A stretch of DNA of 64,000 nucleotides from assembly GCF_013373865.1 (NCBI RefSeq), contig NC_050472.1:12469413-12533412 (forward strand). Reading direction: 5' to 3'. The translations under genes were made by a program, and so were the position numbers. Source of the stretch: Monomorium pharaonis. Taxonomy: Eukaryota; Arthropoda; Insecta; Hymenoptera; Formicidae. Shown here in pieces: positions 11,281 to 21,656 of this stretch (positions within the stretch are counted from its first letter, which is position 1; each line of letters opens with the position of its first letter). The notes below the pieces were generated by a model. That model was given only the letters and a program-made list of their open reading frames with translations. It was not told the DNA's origin and made no database searches.

Positions 11281-11734
11281 ACAATTATTATAATATCTTA
11301 TAATTAAGCACCTGATTTTCCCGGATTATCATTATTATCATTTGCATCGTTATTATCAGTCGTTATACTACTCCCAGCTGTCGCTATTGGTTCAACTCAA
11401 ATCCCAAATATCTTATGCATCTATCGGAAAAATTGTCTTTGCTTGTAGAATATTTAACAATAACAAATTTTAAGTTAAAAGTTACATTAATAAATTTTCA
11501 TAGCAAAAAAGCTGTTTACTCCAATTTAAACTAAATATAATTACATTTAATATAAATTGTATTACTACTAAATAATAATATGCAACTTCATAATATTCCC
11601 AATTCCTCCTGTTGTTTCCTGATTTCTTATTATGATCGGTAATAACTTTGTATGTTCGTTTCAGACATTGAAATTTTGTTGAACATTTTATTGCAAATAT
11701 CTGCTATCCTAATTCTGCCATTTTTTTAATAAAC

Positions 11735-12020
11735 TAGACACTACAGACGCGCGCTTCGCGCGCGCTACTTAACTTTTTATTCTTTACCCTTTAAAAATTA
11801 CAACAATAAATGTATAGATAATATTTATACAAATTTGACAGCTGTCAAAATTCAATTGCAATGACAGCTACTCTTACAACACGAAGTAAGCGCAGCGAGA
11901 GAACCAATCGGCATCGCGGAAAAGCGACAACAATAAACTTCGAGAAATGCGAGCAATCGACTTTACATGCCTTTTTTAAATAGGACTAGAACATGCACGC
12001 GCTTCGCGCGCGCCAACTGT
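11735..12020. repeat. GC-rich inverted repeat flanking a TTTGACAGCTGTCAAA repeat
   Basis: CGCGCGCTTCGCGCGCGC at about 11,749-11,766 and CACGCGCTTCGCGCGCGC at about 11,997-12,014 bracket a segment with TTTGACAGCTGTCAAA and AATGACAGCTACTCT. The same internal segment recurs at 18,614-18,655, so this is a dispersed repeat family. Confidence 0.55.
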
Positions 12021-13179
12021 TATTTTTTTATTTGTTATTATACTCTGCATAATAAAATTACTACCGCATATAATATATACACAACTTGTTTATTTCTTGT
12101 ACTTCTCAAACTTTGGAAGGGGGTTACATGGCATGATTACATATTTACATAGAATTTTTAACAACTATTTACGCTCATTTCTCGTCTCTAATACATTTTT
12201 CATTCATTTTGTATCTATATCAATCTCTGATAACATTTTACTAATGGAGAAATTTTGTTAGCATTTCTGTAAATAATTTTTATACGGTTGTAAAATTCAT
12301 CGTTTTAAGATAGATTTTCCAGAGAAATAACCATCAAATCGACATCAATTTGATTTAATCAATGGAATTTATATCAATTCTCTCTTAATTTGATATCAAT
12401 TTAATGGGTTATTTTTCACCGAGTTATGCGTGTTACTGTGAAATTAGCACCGCAAGTTTTCATAAGAGTTCTACTTGCACCCCAAATAGTTCTAGAGTTT
12501 CTGATAAATTTCAGAAATAGTTCCGTTGATTTAGTTAAAAAAAATGAAATTTAAAAAAATGAGGTGCTAACTTCCCGTGGCACCTCATTAATAAAAATTG
12601 AACGTTTTAACAGCAGTTCTACTTGCACCCGCAATAGTTCTAGAGTTCCTGATAGATTTTAACAATAGTTCTGTACATTAAATATATTTAAGCAATTTTT
12701 TAATTTGGCTGTTGGCACCGCACTACAAGAGTAAAGTACCACTGTCTGGCGAGTTCCAGCCAACTTTATGGCATTTTCTAACAATTCTGCAATAATGTTC
12801 CAAAGCTTTTTGTAGGTTTCGTCGACAGTTCCGGTCTTTAAGCATTTTTAAACAATTTTTTTATTAGACAGCTGGCACCGTATTAAAAGAGTAAACTACC
12901 TTTTTATAGCGAGTTCCAGACGAGTACATAGTATTCTCCATAGCAATATATTTCTACAATAGTTCCAAAGCTTTTTGCAAGTTTCGTCCACAGTTCAGGC
13001 CTTTATGCATTTTTAAACAATTTTTTATTTGATTCTGGCTCGCACTATTAGATATGAATACTACGTTATTGTATTTAAACTTCAGCCAATTTTATGGTAT
13101 CTAATATGTATGTGTTAGTAATGTAATTGACATTTTTTAAATTTTAGAGTTGGGTTAGTTAATCTATTTTTTTAACTAA

Positions 13180-14615
13180 CAAGGGAACCTCGCGAACCCG
13201 AAAATTCTGATTTTAATGAAACTTGGCATAAATGTAGAGGGGGTAAATACATGAATTTAGGAATTTTTAGTTGGTGCTTATAAACGGTTTGAAGGGGTGA
13301 AACCACTTTTCAAAGTCGAGACATTTTTGCGTTTTTTTCCATATATCTCGCAAACTAAACAAAATATAAAAAAATGTTTCATACAAAAGTCTTACAGTAT
13401 AAATATTTCTATTTAACTGTGCTATTTATTTTTTCAGAAAAATATGTAACGACCTGCCTTTCGCGCGGATTAGCTCGCCGGGAAAATGGAAAGACAAAGG
13501 TCCGAGATAATAGACAACGTGAATTTATATATATAATAGATAGATATATTCCAGTATATACAATATTTACAAGGTGTCTCGTGTGTACGAGCACGCGCCG
13601 ATCAGGTGCACTCGTGCGAGTCGTGCGCGGTGTTTGGACGGTGGGCACGGAGTTCGCGGAGAGACGGCGGCGGGCGCCCGGTGGTGGGGTTTTTCGGAAT
13701 CGGTGAGCGCGAAGATCTTAACGCGGTACGGTACGTGGTCGTGGATCGTACGTTTTCATGGGGCGGTGATGGATCGCTTGGATCTAGATCCGAGAGCGCT
13801 CGGAGGAGACCAAGAACTCTTGACCCCCTTGTTTGCCTAGATCATTGCGGCTAGGAGCGCAACGGGCCAGTGGCCGAGAGATCTCGGCAAAGACGGAGAA
13901 CGCTCCACTCTTGGTGCACTGGCCCTAGGAGACGGAAAAGATTTCGATCAGAGCCGGAGAACACTCGGCTAAAACGGAGAACTCTCCACTCTACTTTCTG
14001 ATCGCAAGGTTTAGGAGGCTTCTTATCCTGTCGTGTCTTACGGAGATTGCTTCAGGAGAAGAAGTGTCTTGCCTCCACCGCGGACGGCCTTTTATACCCG
14101 TCCGGGTGGAGGGTCGGCAGTTCTCGGGAGTCTTCGGTCTCCCTCGTACTCGATCTCCGATGGTCGGGAGATCGGTGGGGAATCGCGCGACTTGCGGAGG
14201 TACTTTTCGCCTCGACGCGATGTGCTATTTTTATGACGGGCCGCTGCCCGTGTCGTGGCCCGACGGATGTTCGGTCGGGCCGTACGCGGTCGCTGGTCGC
14301 CGGTGGGCGGGGTTCGTTACAAATATATTTTTCAAAGAAAGTTTTTTTTTAATTTTTTTTTTAATAATAAATAGCACAGTTAAATAGAGATATTTATACT
14401 GTAACACTTTTGTATGAAACATTTTTTTATATTTTGTTTAGTTTGCGAGATATATCGAGAAAACGCAAAAATGTCTCATCTTTGAAGGGTGGTTTCACCC
14501 CTTTAAACTGTTTATAAGCACCAACTAAAAATTTCTAAATTCATGTATTTACCCCCTCTACATTTATGCCAAGTTTCATTAAAATCAAAATTTTCGAATT
14601 TGCGAGGTTCCCTTG
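13180..14615. mobile_element. TIR element with ~260-bp inverted repeats
   Basis: Starts CAAGGGAACCTCGCGAA and ends with the reverse complement CGAGGTTCCCTTG; TAA lies on both sides (13,177-13,179 and 14,616-14,618), which could be a 3-bp duplication as in PIF/Harbinger elements. The arms match over about 260 bp (the GAGGGGGTAAATACATGAAT region on one side, its complement on the other). The middle is entirely a solo LTR (13,445-14,321). No transposase of its own. Confidence 0.7.
13445..14321. mobile_element. solo LTR (gypsy-type), 877 bp
   Basis: Begins TGTAACGACCTGCC and ends GGTTCGTTACA, giving TG...CA ends with short inverted termini, flanked by a perfect 4-bp duplication AATA (13,441-13,444 and 14,322-14,325). 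It is GC-rich, in sharp contrast to the surrounding AT-rich DNA. Open frames of up to 110 codons inside have no recognisable motif and are attributed to GC composition. The 4-bp duplication suggests Ty3/gypsy; recombination between two LTRs would have removed the body. Confidence 0.75.
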
Positions 14616-15224
14616 TAAGTTAATGAAATTTAATTGATTATGAAATTAATTCTATTATGTTAAAAGTTACGTAAATATATACTAATTCTATTAAATTTAC
14701 GTTAAGATTAATTTGTTTCTAGTTAAAATAAAAGTTAATTTTGAGAAACTTTTTTATATTAAATTAAAATATGATTTGTTTAAGTTAAATTACCAACATA
14801 ATTACAGTATTGATCGTCAAATATATTTAATTTTAATATAATATTTTATTTGTAAATTAATTTACAATGTCGCTCTATTGTTAACCAGTAATTCATGACA
14901 TGTATAAATACTTATCGTGAGAGGTTTAGAAAGAGGTTACGTATAAATACAATTGTTTGTCAAACGAACTGTCGACGAAACCTGCAAAAAGCTTTGGAAC
15001 TATTGCAGAACTATTGAAAAATACTATGTACTCGTCTGGAACTTGCTATAAAATGGTAGTTTACTCTTGTAGTGCTGTGCCAGCCGTCTAATAAAAAAAT
15101 TATTAAAAAATGCTTAAAGACGGAAACTGTCGACGAAATCTACAAAAGCTTTGGAATTATTGCAGAACTGTTAAAAAAGGCCATAAAGTTGGCCGAAATT
15201 CGCTAGACAGGGGTACTTTACTCT

Positions 15225-15982
15225 GAGTGAGTCCCAGATGCGCACAGTAATAAACGGACACAGCAAGCTGAGTGAAACGGACACAGTAACAAACGGACAC
15301 AGACCAAACGGACACAGTAATAAACGGACACAGTGCAAAACGGACACAGTAACAAACGGACACAATGCGAAACGGACACAGTAACAAACGGACACAGACC
15401 AAATGCGCACAGAGCGAAACGGACACAGACCAAATGCGCACAGAGCGAAACAGACACAGTGCGAAACGGACACAGACCAAATGCGCACACTGCACATGCG
15501 CACAGACCAAATGCATACACGGAAAGTCGCAAACCCATGTGATGCAGTGAATGCTTTGCACGCACACACACACACACGCACGGGGGGTGCAAGGCGGGCC
15601 TTTGGCCCCCCTCCCGCACCCACCCCCTCCAAGTCGCTAACCTATGTGGACTTTACTCTGCTTGCAATGTACATGGATTGCATTTGGTCCGTGCGCACGT
15701 GCAGTGTACGCATGTCCAGTGTGCGCATTTGGTCCGTGTGCATTTGGTCCGTGCGCATTTGGTCTGTGTCCGTTTCGCTCTGTGCGCATTTGGTCCGTGT
15801 CCGTTTGTTACTGTGTCCGTTTCGCTCTGTGCGCATTTGGTCTGTGTCCGTTTGTTACTGTGTCCGTTTGTTACTGTGTCCGTTTATTACTGTGTCCGTT
15901 TGGTCTGTGTCCGTTTGTTACTGTGTCCGTTTCACTCAGCCTGCTGTGTCCGTTTATTACTGTGCGCATCTGAGACGCTCCC
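15225..15982. mobile_element. 15-bp-word array element, copy 2 (perfect 8-bp target duplication)
   Basis: Termini GAGTGAGTCCCAGATGCGC and, inverted, GGGAGCGTCTCAGATGCGC. A perfect 8-bp duplication TTTACTCT flanks it at 15,217-15,224 and 15,983-15,990. Each arm is an array of 15-16-bp words: heads CGGACACAG or TGCGCACAG joined to tails TAACAAA, TAATAAA, ACCAAA, TGCGAAA or AGCGAAA. The core (15,526-15,660) holds GTCGCAAACCCATGTGATGC, a CA run, GCCTTTGGCCCCCC and AAGTCGCTAACCTATGT. Long open frames across it arise from the repeat period and are not genes. The 8-bp duplication allows a hAT- or Merlin-like transposase. Confidence 0.85.
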
Positions 15983-16282
15983 TTTACTCTTGTGGTGCGG
16001 TGCCAACAGCCAAATTAAAAGATTGTTTAAATATATTTAATGTACAGAACTATTGCTAAAATTTATCGGGAACTTTAGAACTATTACGGGTGCAAGTAGA
16101 ACACTACAGATGCTGTTAAAACGTTCAATTTTTATTAATGAGGTGCCAGGAAAAATAGCACCTCATTTTTTTAATTTCATTTTTTTTAACTAAATCAACT
16201 AAATCTATTTCTGAAACTTATCAGGACCTCTAGAACTATTTGGGATGCAAGTAGAACTGTCATGAAAACTTGCGGTGCCAAC

Positions 16283-16411
16283 TTCACAGTGACCGACACA
16301 GTGGGTCGTGCTATAGCTAAAGCGGCTCAGCGCTTCTTTTAGTGCGCTCTCTTTCGTACAAATTGAAAAATTCGCATTTCGTTTATCCATTGTAGATATC
16401 CAAAAACTATA
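16283..16411. repeat. half copy of the mariner-type MITE seen at 1677-2038
   Basis: CACAGTGGGTCGTGCTATAGC...GCGCTCTCTTTCGTACAAATTGAAAAATT...GATATCCAAAAACTATA matches the right half of the 1677-2038 element. No second arm or terminus is visible here. Confidence 0.5.
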
Positions 16412-16479
16412 ATTTTATAAGACTTTTGTTCACCTTCATTTTACTGTTTTTTTAAATTTTATTTTCTTTATATTAAATA

Positions 16480-18210
16480 ATTTTCCTTATCTTTTTGTGC
16501 ATATAAATATTTAGTACAAAATATCATGTTTTTTGGTTAAAAAAAAACAGTTATGTAATCTTTTTATATAAATAGATCCTTTTTATTATTTTGTGCATAA
16601 TATTATTAACATAAAACTACTTTTTCTATTTTTTTTTAGATCTTTACTGTCTTTTAATTTTTTTTTCCTTACATAATAAATAAATTCCTTCATTATTTTG
16701 TGCAAAAAAGTATTGAGATAAAGTAATCAAAAAGTAAATATTTTACAAAATATTTTATAGCTTAGTTTTTTGTATAATAAGAAATATTTTGGAACATACA
16801 AATTACAAAATATTTTCTAAAATATGCATTTTTTATCATTTTATTTTAATAATTCATATTATGCACAAAATAGGAAAGAAATCAATTGATATAAGAAAAC
16901 CACATAGCTGTTTTTACAAAAAACTATGACATTTTGTGCATATAAATATTTGTTGAAATATTACGTTTTTTTTGTAAAAACAGTTATGTGGTCTTTTTAT
17001 GCCAATAGATTCTTCTGATTATTTTATGTATAATATCATTAGAGTAAAACGATAAAAAATGAATATTTTACGAAATATTTTATAATTTTTATAAAACATT
17101 TCTTGTTATTCAAAAAACTAAACTATAAAATATTTCGTAAAATATTCGTTTTTTATTATTTTATTGTAATAATATTATGTATAAAACAATAAGAACAATC
17201 TATTTTTATAAAAAGACCACATAACTGTTTTTTATAAAAAAGTATGATATTCTAACAAATATTTATATGCACAAAATGTCATGGTTTTTTATTCTTTTTC
17301 TTATTTTGTGCATATTATTAAAATAAAATGATAAAAAATAAATATTTTACAAAATATTTCATAATTTATTTATAAAATTTTCTCTATTATACAGAAAACG
17401 ATGTTTTTTTTTAAATATATAAATGGAGAAAGAGAGAGAGAAAGAGAAAGGGAGAAAAAGAAGAAAAACGAATATAAAACCAGGTAATGATGTCAAAAAT
17501 ATACATAGTTATTTTTTAAAAATCATATTTATATAAAAAACATAATTATTAATATCATGTTTTTTGTAAAAACAGTTTTGTGATTTTTTGTATTAATTGA
17601 TTTTTTTTCTTATTTTATGCATAATATTATTAAAATAAAATGAATATTTTACAAAATATTTAATAGTTTTTTCATAGTTTTTTTTTGCATAACAGAAAAT
17701 ATTTCATACAAATTATAAAGTGTTTTGTAAAATATTTATTCTTTATCATTTTATTTTAATAATATTATGCACAAAATAAGAGAAAGGATCAATTGGTATA
17801 AAAAACCACATAACTGTTTTTACAAAAAAACATAATATTATGTAATATTTATATGCACAAAACATCATGGTTTTTTTCTTGTTAGAACACTTACATGGTT
17901 TTCTTATACCAATTGATTCTTTCTCTTATTTTGTGCACATTATTAAAATAAAATCATAAAAAATGAACATTTTACAAAATATTTCATAGTTTCATTTTTT
18001 GCAAAAAAAACATTTTATATAAATTATTAAGTATTTCGTAAAATATTTATTTTTCATCATTTTATTTTAATATTATAAAAAAACCACATAACTGTTTTTA
18101 CAAAAAAACATGATGTGTATTAAGTATTATATTATGAATATATTTTTTATATAAATGACTTTTTTGTAAAAACAGCTATGCATTTTTTATATCATTACCT
18201 GATTTTGTAT
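16480..18210. repeat. alternately inverted AT-rich repeat array
   Basis: A sequence containing ACATAACTGTTTTTACAAAAAA, GAYCAATTGRTATAA and TTATGCACAAAATA recurs at least eight times between 16,520 and 18,180, in both orientations, spaced by blocks with TTTTACAAAATATTTYATAG. Adjacent copies can pair with one another, giving a chain of potential hairpins. No coding capacity. Confidence 0.6.
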
Positions 18211-18600
18211 TTGTTTTTCTTTTTTCTTTCTTTTCCTTTCTCTCTCTTTATTTCTCTCTGTATTTATCTCTGAAAAAACTTAGTATTATGTAATAAATAT
18301 TATGTCATAAATAATTATGTTTTTCATATAAATAATATTAAAAGATAAGTATGTATTTTCTTCATATCATTACCTGGATTTATATTTCTTTTCTTTTTTC
18401 CTTTCCCGCCCCTCTCTCCTTCTCTCTCTCGCTCTCTATTTATCAATCTATTTCCGTCTTTTTCTTGTATATTTTTCGATTACAAATATATAATCCTATA
18501 ATTTACACACATACACACACACACACACATATGTTATATAAATTGTTAAGAAATAGTTAAATATCATAATTGGATTATATAAATTACAACTTACTTGATC
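18211..18600. other. pyrimidine-rich and CA-repeat stretch
   Basis: Two similar blocks, TTACCTGATTTTGTATTTG and TTACCTGGATTTATATTTC, each followed by T/C-rich runs (18,204-18,270 and 18,370-18,480), then a CA microsatellite at about 18,505-18,530. No gene. Confidence 0.45.
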
Positions 18601-18603
18601 GAC

Positions 18604-18780
18604 TCTTTTCACCAAATTTGACAGCTGTCAAAATTCAATCGCAATGACAGCTACTCTCGACTAAACTGTCAAACCACGACTCTCGCACACGAAGCGAGTC
18701 AAACGCGAGACAGCCAATCGCGATCGGAATAAAGCGGCAACAATGCAATCGCGATTAGCAGGCAACTTTAGGGTTACATG
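18604..18780. repeat. dispersed repeat fragment related to 11,835-11,945
   Basis: Shares TTTGACAGCTGTCAAAATTC, AATGACAGCTACTCT and a following GC-richer region (CGAAGCGAGTC, CCAATCGCGATCGG) with the sequence inside the 11.7-12.0-kb repeat. Confidence 0.55.
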
Positions 18781-18856
18781 GCTATTTTATAAGAGGATAA
18801 TTCCAACATTGTTTTGAAGTAATCTTTGGATTGCTAAACATTTCCATATATTCTTT

Positions 18857-19411
18857 TGTTGTACCCCTCGTTGTGAGTACGATTTTGGGATCGCTGCCAG
18901 AGATCTCGCGAGGAAGGTATTTCGTCACATACACCGTTATTTGTCTTGAACACTTTTATTCTTGTATTCAGTTACAATAGTTAGATCGCGACCCCGCAAG
19001 GCAGAGTGTCGCGTCTATGAACTTGTTGTCCACGACCCCGCAACGCAGAGTGTCGTGGTTGTATATTTAGTATAAGTTATCTCGGCGATACACGACCCCG
19101 CAAAGCAGAGTGTCGTGTGTAGTCTTAGTTTGTCTACTTCGAATTGACCCGATCCTCACCTTCTTTCGCCGGTTTATATATCCGATAATTCGGTAGTTGG
19201 ATCGAAAGAAGGGGAGGATTGCGTGAGGGCGTAAATCGGTCAGTATTCCAAATTATTGCTTAGACAGCAAGTGCTGTCTAAGGAGCATTGCGCTAATTGT
19301 CGAGCGGATTGCGCGAAACCTCGCGCGATGCGCTCGATGCTGACTGCAGCTGACCGACTTACGTCATCGTGTTACTGACACCTTATCGTTATGAGTGTGT
19401 CACTCATAACA
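18857..19411 (-). repeat. LTR of the gypsy-type element (3' LTR in element orientation)
   Basis: 555 bp, matching 21,657-22,211 throughout by eye. It carries three successive stem-loops at 18,987-19,013, 19,030-19,058 and 19,090-19,118, all with the loop core CCCCGCAA(G/C/A)GCAGAGT. Confidence 0.92.
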
Positions 19412-19426
19412 TCCCTCCCCCCTGAT
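19412..19426 (-). promoter_or_regulatory. polypurine tract of the gypsy-type element
   Basis: Read on the minus strand, ATCAGGGGGGAGGGA immediately precedes the 3' LTR. This is the expected position and composition of the plus-strand primer for LTR retrotransposon replication. Confidence 0.8.
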
Positions 19427-19728
19427 AAAAAGAAAATGAGGGTTCTGAATTTTCGCTTTTTCGCTTATAGTTATATCGCGTCGTCAGATTGTTTACAATT
19501 TTCGTTTTTTCGACGCTTATATAATTACAATAATAATTACAATAATTACATTACAAGGTGTCGGATGTCGTATATACAATCTTTCGTAAAAAAAAAATTT
19601 TCTTTTGACTTAAATGACGAATTATGCGCAAAATAGAATGTTTAATTTTGGGTGCCCTATTATAAAATTTGTTTCTGTCTTCTTTTGAGGTATTCTCCTC
19701 GTTTCGGTTTTACTTTCTTTCTTTTTCA

Positions 19729-21156
19729 TTATGCTTCTATGAACGGTTTTAGTTTATTTGTGTGTACACGTGTTGACGTCCTGCCCTTTTTTATTGTATA
19801 ATTTGCGTCTGAGTGTTTCTCAGTGATTACGTAGGGTCCCGTCCATTTTGCGTCTAGTTTTTTAGATCTCCCGCGGCGGAGAGTCTTATCATATTCTAAT
19901 GGCATATCATCCTTTACGACGTACATTGGATGCTTTATCTTATGCTTGCCTAGCTCGATGGTCGCCTGTATTTTTCCTATTGTGTAGACCTTGTGGCCTG
20001 TTATCCCGACGAGAGCTATTTTTTCATGGCGTATTTTGATTTCGCCTTTTAAATTTTTTACTTTTATCAACGAGAGTGTGGCTCCGGAATCGAATAACGC
20101 GTCGATTTTTCCTGATTTTGTCTCTCGTATTGGAAGCGTGACTAATTGTAAGTCAAGTCCGCTGTCTTTGTGTGCGTCTCGCTTTACATGCGTAACTTGA
20201 TACGCTGCGGCTGTGTGCGCCGAACTCAAGTCATCGCTCGAACTCTCATCGCTGTTGCTATTCGCTGATTCCGAGCATTTTGACTTTTTAATTTCTTTAT
20301 TCTTATGTTTGCTATTTTTAGCTTCAGCCTTTTTATTGTCTTTGGCTCTTTCTTTGGGCCAAGGGTCACCTTCTTTTTTGGGGTGCCCGTGTAATTTCCA
20401 GCATTTGTTCCGGGCATGTCCGGATTTTTTGCAGTAATCGCAGTATGCGTTTAATGTATTTACGCGAGAGCGTCCTTTCGGTCTCGGTAATTTAAACTGT
20501 TTGGCATGTCGGCTGTTTCGACATTCTCGTTCATTGTGACCAGTTTTCCCGCACTTTACGCATTGGGGAGTCGGTTTATAATTATTCTGCTGAGATTCAG
20601 TTTGGACCTCTTTCTTGTGTCCATTGGTTCGTGGATTAGGTCCCTTGACCTTTCCTTCTGCGCTTGCTTTTGCGATTGTTTCATAATGTTGAGTTGTCCA
20701 ATCCCTCGAAGTCTTATTAATCTCGGGGATTATATTTCGTGCTTCTTTTAAGCTTGAATATTGGATGTGTGATCCGTGCTGGTGCCGTAAATCTCTGAAC
20801 GATCGCCCATGTGAAGGATCTAGCGTGTGGCTAGTAAGGCGTCGCGTATTCCTGGCCATTTTCCTCGGCGGAGAGTGGACTTCGTTTCCAAGTTGAGAAC
20901 GAAGTTTGCGAATTTCAATTAATAACTCATGGAGCATGTTCTCCATGGGGTATACCGGTCGCCTATTTATTTGTGGCGTTGCCGGTGTATTTCCATTTTG
21001 CTCGTGTGAGTCCTGAAGCTCTTGTGCTTCTTTTTCGGGTTCTTCCCGAATTACGCGGGGTGACGCATGTAACGGAGAGCGTGTCGACCGTCCCGCTACG
21101 TCTGTTCCCGTTAATGAACGTGTGTCCATATTGTCAATGTTTTGCTTGGTGGACAT
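19729..21156 (-). CDS. fused Gag-protease-integrase tail protein of the deleted gypsy element
   Basis: One intact 475-residue frame. Residues ~1-180 are a hydrophilic Gag-like N-terminus without an obvious complete capsid domain. Two CCHC zinc knuckles follow: CVKCGKTGHNEREC near 199-212 and CDYCKKSGHARNKC near 239-252. A Lys/Ser-rich linker leads to an aspartic protease with the active-site motif LFDSGAT near 355. About 60 residues later the frame runs straight into KLDAKWTGPYVI near 440 and VHTNKLKPF, the post-integrase GPY/F module. Reverse transcriptase, RNase H and the integrase catalytic core are missing, yet the frame is kept and has no stop. It probably packages and processes RNA but cannot copy or integrate alone. 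Domains are seen; trans-mobilisation is inference. Confidence 0.85.
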   Translation of the reverse strand: MSTKQNIDNMDTRSLTGTDVAGRSTRSPLHASPRVIREEPEKEAQELQDSHEQNGNTPATPQINRRPVYPMENMLHELLIEIRKLRSQLGNEVHSPPRKMARNTRRLTSHTLDPSHGRSFRDLRHQHGSHIQYSSLKEARNIIPEINKTSRDWTTQHYETIAKASAEGKVKGPNPRTNGHKKEVQTESQQNNYKPTPQCVKCGKTGHNERECRNSRHAKQFKLPRPKGRSRVNTLNAYCDYCKKSGHARNKCWKLHGHPKKEGDPWPKERAKDNKKAEAKNSKHKNKEIKKSKCSESANSNSDESSSDDLSSAHTAAAYQVTHVKRDAHKDSGLDLQLVTLPIRETKSGKIDALFDSGATLSLIKVKNLKGEIKIRHEKIALVGITGHKVYTIGKIQATIELGKHKIKHPMYVVKDDMPLEYDKTLRRGRSKKLDAKWTGPYVITEKHSDANYTIKKGRTSTRVHTNKLKPFIEA

Positions 21157-21585
21157 TTACGTTTAGTTATAAGCGTGCGTGCTGAGTTCGCGTTACGGCT
21201 TATTTTGTAATATCGCGTATGTCGCGTTGCGCTAGTGCGTTTGCATTCGTATGCCTTTGAAGTACAGTAGCTATCTTAGCTATGTCTTTTTACGGTAATC
21301 GCGGTTACCGGGGGTCAACCGATATTTTGCTCTATTCGTGTTACAATTTTATGTCGTCCTACGCTTGTTTCGCGTAACAATTTAATGTTTGTCGGACTCA
21401 CATAAGTACGATGAGCTGCATGGTGCGGCGATCAGCTGAGCCTTGTCACGGTAGGTCTCGGCGTCGTCTCGAGTTTCACTCTTATCGCTGACGCGCTATG
21501 TACGCTCCGGCGTGGCTGGCTTCCTGGCCTGTACAGCTGATTGCTCGGTGACGCTTGGTTCCTCTTGGATCTTCCTTTTGGCAGT

Positions 21586-21656
21586 GCAAATCCCACCGCT
21601 GCCACCACTGTTGTGGTCCTCCTTTTGGCAGTGCAAAATCCCACCGCTGCCACCAC
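21586..21656 (-). promoter_or_regulatory. duplicated primer-binding site (tRNA-Leu)
   Basis: On the minus strand TGGTGGCAGCGGTGGGATT begins one base after the 5' LTR. It is complementary to a tRNA ending AATCCCACCGCTGCCA-CCA, which fits tRNA-Leu(AAG) as I recall it. A second copy, with the first few LTR bases (CACTGTTGT), lies about 50 bp further in, at about 21,586-21,612. Confidence 0.7.

Larger units (their letters stand above)
12432..16293. mobile_element. 3.9-kb foldback element hosting three later insertions
   Basis: Left arm (12,432 to about 13,060) and right arm (about 14,940-16,293) are long inverted repeats. Shared landmarks are AAGTTTTCATRA, TTCTACTTGCACCC, GAGGTGC...GCACCTCAT, GCTTTTTGYARGTTTCGTC and TTTATTAGACAGCTGGCACC. 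Inside each arm a roughly 175-bp unit is repeated. The element is interrupted by a TIR element at 13,180-14,615 (which contains a solo LTR) and by a word-array element at 15,225-15,982. No transposase ORF survives. Confidence 0.7.

Noticed and set aside
13374..14422. Possible GC-rich host genes of 60-110 codons
   Set aside because: They sit inside a solo LTR with TG...CA ends and AATA duplication; no domain was recognised in any frame.
15157..16059. Long open frames (up to 218 codons) with SVSHCVRFALCAFGLCPF-type products, also at 22.4, 33.1-34.3 and 28.7-29.2 kb
   Set aside because: They lie entirely in tandem 15-16-bp words; a period near 15 keeps all frames open on both strands. No start context, codon bias or domain supports a protein.
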